Below are positions 44,962 to 52,131 of a stretch of 64,000 bases of DNA, in pieces (the first letter of the stretch is position 1; the number at the start of each line of letters is the position of its first letter). The DNA comes from Streptomyces sp. NRRL F-5126 (GTDB taxonomy: Bacteria > Actinomycetota > Actinomycetes > Streptomycetales > Streptomycetaceae). The DNA is taken from assembly GCF_000721265.1 (NCBI RefSeq), contig NZ_JOFZ01000004.1, positions 558,001 through 622,000 on the forward strand, read 5' to 3'. The notes beneath the pieces were generated by a model, which had not been told where the DNA came from, ran no database searches, and saw only the letters and a program-made list of their open reading frames with translations. Made by a program: the position numbers and the translations under genes.

Positions 44962-45906
44962 TCAGCCGAGCGGCACGTCCTGGGAGCGAGACGGTACGGC
45001 GTCGAGCGCGGCGAGCGTCGCGTCGTCGAGCGCGACGGCTCCGGCGGCGACGTTCGCCTCCAGATGGCCTGTGTCCGCAGTGCCCGGGATGAGGAGCACG
45101 TTCGGGGAGTGGTGCAGCAGCCAGGCCAGGCCGACCTGCGAGGGGCTGCGGCCGAGCGACTGCGCGGCGGCGAGTACCGCCGGCTCGTCCGTCACCTTCG
45201 GGAACCCGGGGAACGCGCTGCCGAGCGGGAAGTACGGTACCCAGGCGATGCCCTGCTCGGCGCACAGGGCGAGGATCTCCTCGTCCTCGCGGGCGATGAG
45301 GCTGTAGCTGTTCTGCACGCACGCGATGCCCGCGGGCATCGCCCGGCGCAGCACGTTGGCGGACACACTGCTCAGGCCGATCGCGCCGATCTTGCCCTCG
45401 TCGCGCATCGCGGTCATCACCGCGAGCTGGTCGTCGAGGCCGACCACCTGGTCGCCCTCGGCCCGGATCCCCGGCCCGATGTCCGTGCGCCGCAGGTTCA
45501 CCACGGGGACGCGCTCGACGCCGAGGCTCTTCAGGTTGTCCTCGACGCTCGCCCGCAATTCCTCGGGCCGCTGGGCGAGGCGCAGCGGGCGGGGGCCGCC
45601 CGGGTCGGGCGTGGCGCCGACCTTGCTCACGACGAGCACGTCGTCCTCGGGGCGCAGCGCCTCGCGCAGCACCTCGTTGGACAGGCCGTCGCCGTAGAAC
45701 TGGGCGGTGTCGATGTGGTCGACGCCGAGCTCGACCGCGCGGCGCACCAGCGCGACGGCCGCGGCGCGGCCTTCCCGCACGCGTTCGAGCTGCATGGCGC
45801 CGTAGCCGACGCGTGAAACGGTCCGGCCGGCGATCAGGCCGGGGCCGCCTGGGCGTGCGGCGCCCGAGGCCGTGGTGCCGGGGGAGGAGGGGGTGCCGGT
45901 GGTCAT
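44962..45906 (-). CDS. Aldo/keto reductase
   Basis: 314 residues from ATG 45906 (AGGAG upstream). TIM-barrel AKR with VGYGAMQLERVREGR, DHIDTAQFYGDGLSNEVL (catalytic Asp and Tyr in the DTAxxYG motif), VVSKVGATPDPGG (catalytic Lys) and the cofactor-binding LLHHSPNVLLIPGT near the C-terminus. The His of the tetrad is not in its usual H-x-P place, where VVNLRRTD is seen instead. It is divergent from a TetR gene with two perfect operator boxes between them, so it is an inducible carbonyl detoxification enzyme. Confidence 0.9.
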   Translation of the reverse strand: MTTGTPSSPGTTASGAARPGGPGLIAGRTVSRVGYGAMQLERVREGRAAAVALVRRAVELGVDHIDTAQFYGDGLSNEVLREALRPEDDVLVVSKVGATPDPGGPRPLRLAQRPEELRASVEDNLKSLGVERVPVVNLRRTDIGPGIRAEGDQVVGLDDQLAVMTAMRDEGKIGAIGLSSVSANVLRRAMPAGIACVQNSYSLIAREDEEILALCAEQGIAWVPYFPLGSAFPGFPKVTDEPAVLAAAQSLGRSPSQVGLAWLLHHSPNVLLIPGTADTGHLEANVAAGAVALDDATLAALDAVPSRSQDVPLG

Positions 45907-45941
45907 CACAGAACTCCTGACACGTGAGATGATAGGGGAAG

Positions 45942-45955
45942 CGGAGGAACCTCCG
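45942..45955. promoter_or_regulatory. TetR operator box 1, CGGAGG-AA-CCTCCG
   Basis: A perfect 6-bp inverted repeat with a 2-bp centre in the AKR/TetR divergent promoter region. The twin box lies at 45977. Confidence 0.75.
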
Positions 45956-45976
45956 TTAAGTCGACTGTAGCACTAC

Positions 45977-45990
45977 CGGAGGTGCCTCCG
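45977..45990. promoter_or_regulatory. TetR operator box 2, CGGAGG-TG-CCTCCG
   Basis: The second copy, 35 bp centre to centre from box 1. It ends 2 bp before the TetR start codon, so bound repressor would block both transcription and initiation. Confidence 0.75.
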
Positions 45991-45992
45991 TT

Positions 45993-46580
45993 TTGATTCC
46001 GCCGGAATCGACGCCAGCACGCCCGCTCCGCAAGGACGCGCGGCGCAACCGCGAGAACCTCCTGTCCGCGGCCCGGGCCGCCTTCACGGCGGCGGACGAC
46101 ACCGTCCCGCTCGAGAACATCGCCCGCGACGCGGGAGTCGGCATCGGCACGCTCTACCGCCACTTCCCCACCCGTGAGGCACTGGTGGAGGCCGTCTACG
46201 CCGCCGAGCTGGACGACGTCACCACGAGCGCCGGCGCCCTGCTCGAAGAGCACCCGCCCGACGTCGCGCTGCGCGCGTGGACCGACCGCTACGCGCAGTT
46301 CGTCGCGACCAAACGCGGCATGGTCGACACCCTCCGTGCCGGCTGGGCCTCGGGACGGATCGCGACGCCGACCACACGGGAGCGCGTCACCGCCGCGATC
46401 GCGACGATCCTCGAAGCCGGGGCACGTGAGGGCACACTCCGCGCGGACGTCGAGGCGGAGGACGTCACCACGATGCTCCTCGGCGTGTTCCTCGCGACGG
46501 CCGCGGGCGACAGCCTCGACCGCACGAAACGCCTCCTCGACCTCGTCGTCGACGCGGTCCGCCCGCGACCCGGCCGATGA
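45993..46580 (+). CDS. TetR family regulator
   Basis: 195 residues from TTG 45993. HTH: RKDARRNRENLLSAARAAFT, then VPLENIARDAGVGIGTLYRH with FPTREALVEAVY, the common SCO-type TetR pattern (IARxAGVGIGTLYRHFPT). It has a C-terminal helical ligand domain. The start sits against operator box 2, so expression is likely leaderless and tightly autoregulated. It controls the divergent aldo/keto reductase. Confidence 0.9.
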   Translation: MIPPESTPARPLRKDARRNRENLLSAARAAFTAADDTVPLENIARDAGVGIGTLYRHFPTREALVEAVYAAELDDVTTSAGALLEEHPPDVALRAWTDRYAQFVATKRGMVDTLRAGWASGRIATPTTRERVTAAIATILEAGAREGTLRADVEAEDVTTMLLGVFLATAAGDSLDRTKRLLDLVVDAVRPRPGR

Positions 46581-46603
46581 CACACCGTTCGGCGTCCTGA
46601 CGT

Positions 46604-47995
46604 TCAGCGTTCCGGGGCGCGTGCCATGGGGTGCAGCGGCGGGGGAGTGGGCGCGGGACCGAGGGTGACCGTCCCGGGGCGCGACAGGCGGGCCAGGCCT
46701 CTCCGGTAGACGGCGATGGCCTCCTCGGTGCGGCCCTGGGCGTGCAGGAGGTCGCCGAGCAGCCGGGAGGTGTCGGCCAGGTCGCCGCTGACCTCGGCTT
46801 CTTCCTGCAGGGGGATGGCTTCCTTGTAGTGCCGCTCCGCGGCGCCGTCTTCGCCCCGCTCCTGGTGGATGAGGCCGAGCAACCGGTGAGCCGCGGCTGC
46901 GTGCACGGCGCCGTGCCCCGGCCCGAGTCCTTCGAGCAGAGTGTTCAGGAGCTGCTCGGCGTCACTGTCGTGGCCACGTCGACGGCGTACGTCGGCGAGT
47001 TCGACCTCGACCTGCGCGGCGTAGAAGCTGCCGCCGGTGGTGCGCAGCATCTCGCGCGCGGTACGCAGCTCGTCCTCGGCCTCGGCGAGCCTGCCGTGCT
47101 GGGTGTGCAGGTAGCCCCTCATCCAGTGGCACTGGGCGAGTTCGGAGTGGATGTCGCGCCGCCGGTACAACTCCTGCGCCTTGGCCAGATACGTTTCCGC
47201 GTCGTCGTAGCGGCCGCCGGCGATCAGGGTACGGGCCACGGAGCGGTGCAGGCCCGCGACGGCGACCGGGTCACTGACGCGCGGCGCGAGGTCGAGGGCC
47301 AGGACGGCTGCCTTGGCGGCGCGTTCGTGAGCGCCCAGGTCCATGTACGGGGTGATGACCGTGGCGTACAGCAGCATCAGCGCCTCGGGGTCGGGAAGCC
47401 CCTGGGCGTTGAGCTCGTCGATGGTCTTCTCCAGCAGGTAGCAGGCGAAGCGCACATCGCCCTCCAGCTGGTGGGCCGTGGCCAGCCCGCGCACGGCCGG
47501 CACCTGCCGGGGCAGCGGCTCGTCGGCCACGAGGCCCTGTGCGCGCTCGAACTGTGCGCGTCCCTCGGCCAGTGCGCCGCGCCGCAGCAGGCAGTGGCCC
47601 AGCGCCACCCGCAGTTGTGACTCCAGGTCCGGCACTCCGTGGTGTCCGGCGCGCTCGATCAGGCCGGCCAGTAGCGGCTCGGCCCTGCTGCCGCTCGGGC
47701 CCGCCATCAGATCGCTCGCGGATGCCAGTCCCTCGCGCAGTTCAGCTCGCAGCCCGGCAGGCACTCCGGTCGTCAACTGGTCATAGGTGGTACCGAGTTT
47801 GACCGCGAAGTAGCGCAGGGCGGTCTCCGAGGCCCGGGCCTTGCCGGCCTCGACGGTGGAGACGTAGGCCGCTGTGTACTTCGGTTCGGCAAGCTGACGC
47901 TGGGTCAGCCGCTGCCCGGTACGCAGAGCCTGGACGCGTTCCCCGATCCGGCGTGCCTCACGGTGCGCACCTTCGCCCGTACCGCCACCGGCCAT
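46604..47995 (-). CDS. HTH-TPR transcriptional regulator
   Basis: 463 residues from ATG 47995. Residues about 10-80 form an XRE-type HTH (RRIGERVQALRTGQRLTQRQ, then YVSTVEAGKARASETALRYF). From about 90 to 440 there are eight or so TPR-like helical pairs (GLATAHQLEGDVRFACYLLE, HRSVARTLIAGGRYDDAETY, CHWMRGYLHTQHGRLAEAED, RLLGLIHQERGEDGAAERHY, LLGDLLHAQGRTEEAIAVYR). This layout is that of regulators that read a peptide or protein signal through the TPR groove. It is divergent from a secreted neprosin-type protease gene; a strong inverted repeat lies between them. Ligand unknown. Confidence 0.87.
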   Translation of the reverse strand: MAGGGTGEGAHREARRIGERVQALRTGQRLTQRQLAEPKYTAAYVSTVEAGKARASETALRYFAVKLGTTYDQLTTGVPAGLRAELREGLASASDLMAGPSGSRAEPLLAGLIERAGHHGVPDLESQLRVALGHCLLRRGALAEGRAQFERAQGLVADEPLPRQVPAVRGLATAHQLEGDVRFACYLLEKTIDELNAQGLPDPEALMLLYATVITPYMDLGAHERAAKAAVLALDLAPRVSDPVAVAGLHRSVARTLIAGGRYDDAETYLAKAQELYRRRDIHSELAQCHWMRGYLHTQHGRLAEAEDELRTAREMLRTTGGSFYAAQVEVELADVRRRRGHDSDAEQLLNTLLEGLGPGHGAVHAAAAHRLLGLIHQERGEDGAAERHYKEAIPLQEEAEVSGDLADTSRLLGDLLHAQGRTEEAIAVYRRGLARLSRPGTVTLGPAPTPPPLHPMARAPER

Positions 47996-48135
47996 GGCCG
48001 CCTTCCTTCCCCCGCCTCACTGCCCGATCGACGGGCCGGGCCCAGTCCTACCACAGGCCCCGCTGCTCGAAGCGATGTCAAGTGACTGCCCGCCAGGGCT
48101 TGCGGACCTCGTATGCGAGGCCTAGTTTAACTCGC

Positions 48136-48167
48136 CATGTAAGTCTAATTATCTCTCAACTTACATG
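48136..48167. promoter_or_regulatory. Inverted repeat CATGTAAGT-N14-ACTTACATG
   Basis: Perfect 9-bp arms (48136-48144 and 48159-48167) lie in an AT-rich island between the HTH-TPR gene and the neprosin gene, 28 bp before the latter's start. It is the probable binding site of the HTH-TPR regulator. Confidence 0.65.
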
Positions 48168-48194
48168 CACTCTCATGGAAGCAGGAGCCCGACC

Positions 48195-49022
48195 ATGCGC
48201 AGATCCATGTCCCTCGCCGCTGCACTCGCCACGGCGGCCGGCGCCCTGGCGCTGTTCTCGCCGTCCGCACAAGCGGCGGACGCCGCGGCCCCCAGCGTGC
48301 CGCCGACCTCGGCAGCGGGGACGGCCGCGACCGGGCCCACCTGCTGGTTCGGCGCCTGCTTCGACTACGTCTACGGACGCCAGCACACCGACACCGCAGG
48401 CGCCTCCATACGCATGGAGGTCGCGGATCCGCAGGTCAACCCGGCCCAGACCGGCGAGCACTCCCTGCAGGAACTCTCGCTCCAGGACACCGCCCAGCAG
48501 TCCACCGTCGAAGTCGGCTGGACCGTCGACCCCGAGCTCAACGGCGACAGGCAACCGCACCTGTTCGTCTACCACTGGGTCGACGGCCAGACGTCCTGCT
48601 ACAACGGCTGCGGCTTCGTGCCCGTCTCCAAGACCATCACCGCCGGCATGCCCCTCCAGGCCGGCCGCAAGGCCGACTTCGCCATCCGCAACATCGACGG
48701 CGACTGGTGGATCCTGTACAACCACACCAAGGTCGGCTACTTCCCCGGCTCCCTGTGGAACGGCACCTACCAGCGCGCGCAGGTCGTGACCGCGTTCGGT
48801 GAGGTGGCCGAGAACGAGACCGACAGCCCCTCGTGCACCGATATGGGCAACGGACGGCCGGGCAGTGATCAGCACGCCTCGTCGATCGGCGACTTCCGCC
48901 TGTACGCCGCCGCCGACAAGCCGCAACTGACCGTCACCGCCAGCAGCCCGCAGTACTACGGTTACGGCAAGGTCAAGAGGAACTCGTTCCGCCTGGGCGG
49001 TCCCGGCACCGGCGCCTGCTGA
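48195..49022 (+). CDS. Secreted neprosin-domain (DUF239) protein, probable prolyl endopeptidase
   Basis: 275 residues from ATG 48195 (GCAGGAG upstream). Sec signal to about residue 32 (LFSPSAQAADA). The neprosin fold is visible in VEVGWTVDPELNGDRQPHLF followed by VYHWVDGQTSCYNGCGFVPV, PVSKTITAG, DFAIRNIDGDWWILYNHTKV and GYFPGSLWNGTY. Neprosin (from Nepenthes) is a glutamic endopeptidase cutting after proline; the catalytic Glu pair cannot be fixed here by eye. CYNGCGF supplies a disulfide. It is expressed from an AT-rich promoter region under a probable HTH-TPR regulator. Confidence 0.82.
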   Translation: MRRSMSLAAALATAAGALALFSPSAQAADAAAPSVPPTSAAGTAATGPTCWFGACFDYVYGRQHTDTAGASIRMEVADPQVNPAQTGEHSLQELSLQDTAQQSTVEVGWTVDPELNGDRQPHLFVYHWVDGQTSCYNGCGFVPVSKTITAGMPLQAGRKADFAIRNIDGDWWILYNHTKVGYFPGSLWNGTYQRAQVVTAFGEVAENETDSPSCTDMGNGRPGSDQHASSIGDFRLYAAADKPQLTVTASSPQYYGYGKVKRNSFRLGGPGTGAC

Positions 49023-49037
49023 CCGGGTCCCGGGAGA

Positions 49038-50150
49038 TCACCGCGAAGTCGCCGCCCGGACGGCGCCGGCCCGGGGGGTGAGGACCGTACGGTCGAAGGG
49101 CCCGCCGTGCGCCGCGGCATGGGCGACAGCGTCGTTGACGTCGTCCAGCGCGAACGTCCTCACCCGCTCGGCGGCCAGGTCCAGTGCGCCCGATGCGGCG
49201 ATCCGCAGGAGGCCGACATTCGCCGCCCGCGGATACAGCCACTGCCCGCGCACGGTGATCGAGTTGCGCATGATCCACGGGTACGGGAGCGCCAGGTCGT
49301 CGCCGCCGAGCATGCCGACGCCGCCCATGAGGGCGACACGGCCGTACTCGCGCACGGTCATGGCGGCCGCGCGCGTGGCCGAACTCGGCGCGCTCGGCGG
49401 GAGCAGATCGATCACCAGGTCGACCGGGCCGTCGGCAGCGTCCGACATCGCCGCGCGGTCGGCCGCCTCGTCGCCGGACAACTCGACCGTGCGTACCCGT
49501 GGGCCGAACCGGTCGGCGAGCAGGTCGAGCACCGCCCGGTTGCGGCCCGGCGCGACGACCCGGCCCGCCCCCATCGCGAGCGCGGCCGCGACCGCGCTGC
49601 TGCCGAAGTTGCCGGTCGACCCGCTGACGAGCACCGTCTCTCCGGCCTCCAGGCGGCCGGCGAGCAGCCCGCCGTAGGGGACCCCGTACACGGCGAGTGC
49701 GGCCCAGCGCGCCGGGTCGTCCCCGGCTGCGGCGGGCAGGGGGAAAACGTTCTCTGTGGGGACACGCATGGACTCGGCGAACGAGCCGTCGTGCAGGTGC
49801 CGGGCGAGCCTCGCCCCGCCCTCGCCGCGCGAGCTCCAGCCCTGGAGCGTGATGTCGGGCGTCAGCGCGTCGTCCCTCGAACGTACCGTCGAGTCGCACC
49901 ACACCAGGTCGCCGGGGCGCAGCCGGGTGGCGTCCGGGCCGATGCCGACGACCCGGCACACCCCGCCCATGCCGGGCACGACGGGAGGCACGAGGGGATA
50001 GTTCCGCTCGCCGCCGAAGATCTCGGCCGCATACGGGAGCACGCAGGTGGCGAGCACCTCGACGAGCACCTCGCCGCCCCCCGCCTCGGGTACCGGCACC
50101 TCCCGCACCTCGAGCGGTGCACCGAACTTCGCGAGAACTGCTGCGCGCAC
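49038..50150 (-). CDS. Medium-chain (zinc-type) alcohol dehydrogenase-like oxidoreductase
   Basis: 370 residues from GTG 50150 behind GGAGG. GroES-like N-domain (MRAAVLAKFGAPLEVREVPV, GMGGVCRVVGIGPDATRLRPGD) and Rossmann NAD(P) site ETVLVSGSTGNFGSSAVAAA. The usual catalytic zinc ligands are not obvious (VLATCVLPYAAEI has the first Cys; the His is missing), so it may be a quinone-reductase-like or zinc-free member. It is divergent from a LysR gene, its probable regulator; GCAT-N7-ATGC at 50228-50242 may be part of the LysR site. Confidence 0.85.
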   Translation of the reverse strand: MRAAVLAKFGAPLEVREVPVPEAGGGEVLVEVLATCVLPYAAEIFGGERNYPLVPPVVPGMGGVCRVVGIGPDATRLRPGDLVWCDSTVRSRDDALTPDITLQGWSSRGEGGARLARHLHDGSFAESMRVPTENVFPLPAAAGDDPARWAALAVYGVPYGGLLAGRLEAGETVLVSGSTGNFGSSAVAAALAMGAGRVVAPGRNRAVLDLLADRFGPRVRTVELSGDEAADRAAMSDAADGPVDLVIDLLPPSAPSSATRAAAMTVREYGRVALMGGVGMLGGDDLALPYPWIMRNSITVRGQWLYPRAANVGLLRIAASGALDLAAERVRTFALDDVNDAVAHAAAHGGPFDRTVLTPRAGAVRAATSR

Positions 50151-50251
50151 GTGGAGACCTCCGTCTTGTTCCGTGTTTCCGAGGTCAACGCTACGAGCGC
50201 GACAGCCATGCGGGAAGCGAGCATCCGGCATCCCCGGTATGCTCACATCGC

Positions 50252-51145
50252 ATGGAGATCTCCAGTGAGGGACTGCGCGCCCTGCGGCAGATCGCGGAGT
50301 CCGGCAGCTTCACCGCGGCTGCCGCCAGGCTCGGCTACACCCAGTCGGCGATCTCACGCCAGGCCGCCGCTCTCGAACGCAGCGCGGGCGCGGCCCTGTT
50401 CGAACGGCGGCCCGACGGGGTGCGGCTGACCCCCGCCGGCCTCGTGCTGCTGCGGCACGCCTGCACGATCCTGGACTCCGTCGCGGCCGCCGAGCGTGAT
50501 CTCTCCGGCACGGCCCCGCGCACCGAACTGGTACGGCTGGGCATGTTCCTGAGCGCGGGCGCCGTGCTCCTGCCCGCCGCGCTCGGACACCTCGCACAGG
50601 CGTCCCCCGAGGTCACGGTCGAGACGACCGAGGGCACCACCCCCCGCCTCATCCGTGCACTGCGCGCCGGTTCGATCGATCTCGCGGTGCTGACGTCGAG
50701 GCCGCCCCACCGGCCGTCCGACGGCGAGTCGCCGCGCCTGCACATGGAGACTGTCGAGGACACCGAACTGGTCGTGGCCGCACCCGCGGCCGGTGTGTTC
50801 GCGGGCCGCACCTCGGTACACGTCGACGAGCTGGTCGACGCCGACTGGATCGCCACCGCCTCGTCGCGTTCCGAGCCGCTGCTCGGCGTCTGGCCGGGCC
50901 TGCCGGGGCGTCCGCACATCGCCCACTCCGCCCGCGACTGGCTGACGAAGCTGCGACTGGTCGCGGGCGGCTTCGGCGTGACGACGGTGCCGTCGGGGAT
51001 GTCGTCCGTGCTGCCGCCCGGGGTGGCCCTGCTGCATGTCGATGGCGTGCCCCCCGAGGTCCGCAGGGTCCTCGTCGCACGCCTGCCCGGCCACCCCACG
51101 CCCGCGGTCACGGCGGTCACACGGGCGATCGCCTCGGGCACATGA
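50252..51145 (+). CDS. LysR family regulator
   Basis: 297 residues from ATG 50252. The N-terminal HTH ISSEGLRALRQIAESGSFTA, then AAARLGYTQSAISRQAAALE with LFERRPDGVRLTPAGLVLL, is canonical. The effector-binding domain has the LTTR order up to GFGVTTVPSGMSSVLPPGV. It is divergent from the MDR oxidoreductase gene and likely activates it in response to an oxidant or aldehyde. The sequence right after its stop is debris of other genes. Confidence 0.92.
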   Translation: MEISSEGLRALRQIAESGSFTAAAARLGYTQSAISRQAAALERSAGAALFERRPDGVRLTPAGLVLLRHACTILDSVAAAERDLSGTAPRTELVRLGMFLSAGAVLLPAALGHLAQASPEVTVETTEGTTPRLIRALRAGSIDLAVLTSRPPHRPSDGESPRLHMETVEDTELVVAAPAAGVFAGRTSVHVDELVDADWIATASSRSEPLLGVWPGLPGRPHIAHSARDWLTKLRLVAGGFGVTTVPSGMSSVLPPGVALLHVDGVPPEVRRVLVARLPGHPTPAVTAVTRAIASGT

Positions 51146-51149
51146 CGCT

Positions 51150-51307
51150 ACGCCGAGGGCTCCGGCGAACCGCGCGGTGATCCACCTGGGGGCCGCGAAG
51201 GCGGTGCCCACGACGCCCCAGGCACCCGCGTCGAGGGCTTCTCGGGCCTGCGCCGGGGTGTGGATGCGGCGTTCGGCGAAGACGGGGACGGCGAGGACGG
51301 CGACCAG
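51150..51307 (-). pseudogene. nanE fragment (N-acetylmannosamine-6-phosphate epimerase, C-terminal end)
   Basis: The minus strand reads LVAVLAVPVFAERRIHTPAQ, then AREALDAGAWGVVGTAFAA and PRWITARFAGAL. This lines up with the last strands of NanE at 13730 (PVIAEGRIGTPDEA, AVVVGTAIT, AITARF). There is no start, no N-terminal two thirds and no stop before it runs into the lysR gene. It is the leftover of a second nanE. Confidence 0.65.
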
Positions 51308-51318
51308 TCCGATGTCCG

Positions 51319-51500
51319 CGCGCTCAAGCGCAATCGGCGCAAGGATGCCCGGTACGCCACGCAGCGCAACCACATCATCGCCAAGAAGCTCATCGCCCTC
51401 GCCCGGTATCCGGCGGCGGGTTGCGGCCGACAAGAACCAGCGGGCACGGCGGCGCTCCTGGGCATTCGCCCAACTCGGAACGTTCATCGAGTACCCGAGG
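51319..51500 (+). pseudogene. TnpB (IS200/IS605-type) fragment
   Basis: Two plus-strand frames give pieces of a TnpB-like protein in order: RALKRNRRKDARYATQRNHI followed by IAKKLIALAR, then, after a frame change, RVAADKNQRARRRSWAFAQL with GTFIEY. The SWAFAQLGxFIxYKA block is typical of the region before the RuvC Glu of TnpB. The zinc finger and flanks are missing. It marks an old insertion at this decayed junction. Confidence 0.5.
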
Positions 51501-51534
51501 ACAACGCCCGCGCCGACGGGCGAGCGTGGGCGGA

Positions 51535-52055
51535 ATGCAGCAGGAGAGACTGTGGGACAGCGATGCCGCCCGCCGCCACGACACGCCGGGGACCGGCATG
51601 TTCGCCCCCGAGGTCCTGGGGCCGACCGCGGACGTGTCACCGGCATCGAACGGTCACTGCCGATGGTGGAGCGCTCCGCACCAAGGTCGACGAGGCCACG
51701 ATCCCCGTGGTCATGGGCGACATGGCCACCAGCGCCGCACCCGGCACGTACACGCTGGTCCACCTCGTCCACAACACGATCGCCAACCTGCTCACCCAGG
51801 ACGAGCAGGTCCAGTGCTTCAGGAACGCGGCAAGGCACCTGGAGCCCGGAGGGCGGTTCGCAATCGTGCTCTGGGTACCCGAGCTCGATCGCTCCCACCC
51901 GGCAGGGCCGCCACCTGGCCGTCCGAACTCGACCTCATGGCCCGGCCGGCCGGATCCGAGCTGGAAAGCAGGCACGCGGACTGGACCGGCGCCCCGTTCA
52001 CCGCGGACTCGCGCTCACACATCTCCGTCCACCGGATCCCCCGTACGCGCCGACC
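51535..52055 (+). pseudogene. SAM-dependent methyltransferase pseudogene with internal deletion and frameshifts
   Basis: From ATG 51535 the pieces are: MQQERLWDSDAARRHDTPGT and GMFAPEVLGPTADV (frame 1); VTGIERSLPMVER (frame 3); RTKVDEATIPVVMGDMATS, TYTLVHLVHNTIANLLTQDE and ARHLEPGGRFAIVLWVPEL (frame 2); SELDLMARPAGSELESRHAD and SRSHISVHRIP (frame 1). The order is that of one intact methyltransferase. The SAM-binding motif I between the first two pieces is deleted, and at least two frameshifts follow. It cannot be functional. Confidence 0.75.
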
Positions 52056-52131
52056 ACATGACGACGGCTCGCGCCTCGTGACGACCAGTGGGCTCCCGCC
52101 GCTGCCACGAGGCGCGCTCCCGCTCAGGCCG

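Noticed and set aside
51319..51500. An active TnpB/IS605 element with a guide RNA
   Set aside because: Only a short frameshifted core is left, with no zinc finger, no TnpA, and no recognisable element ends.
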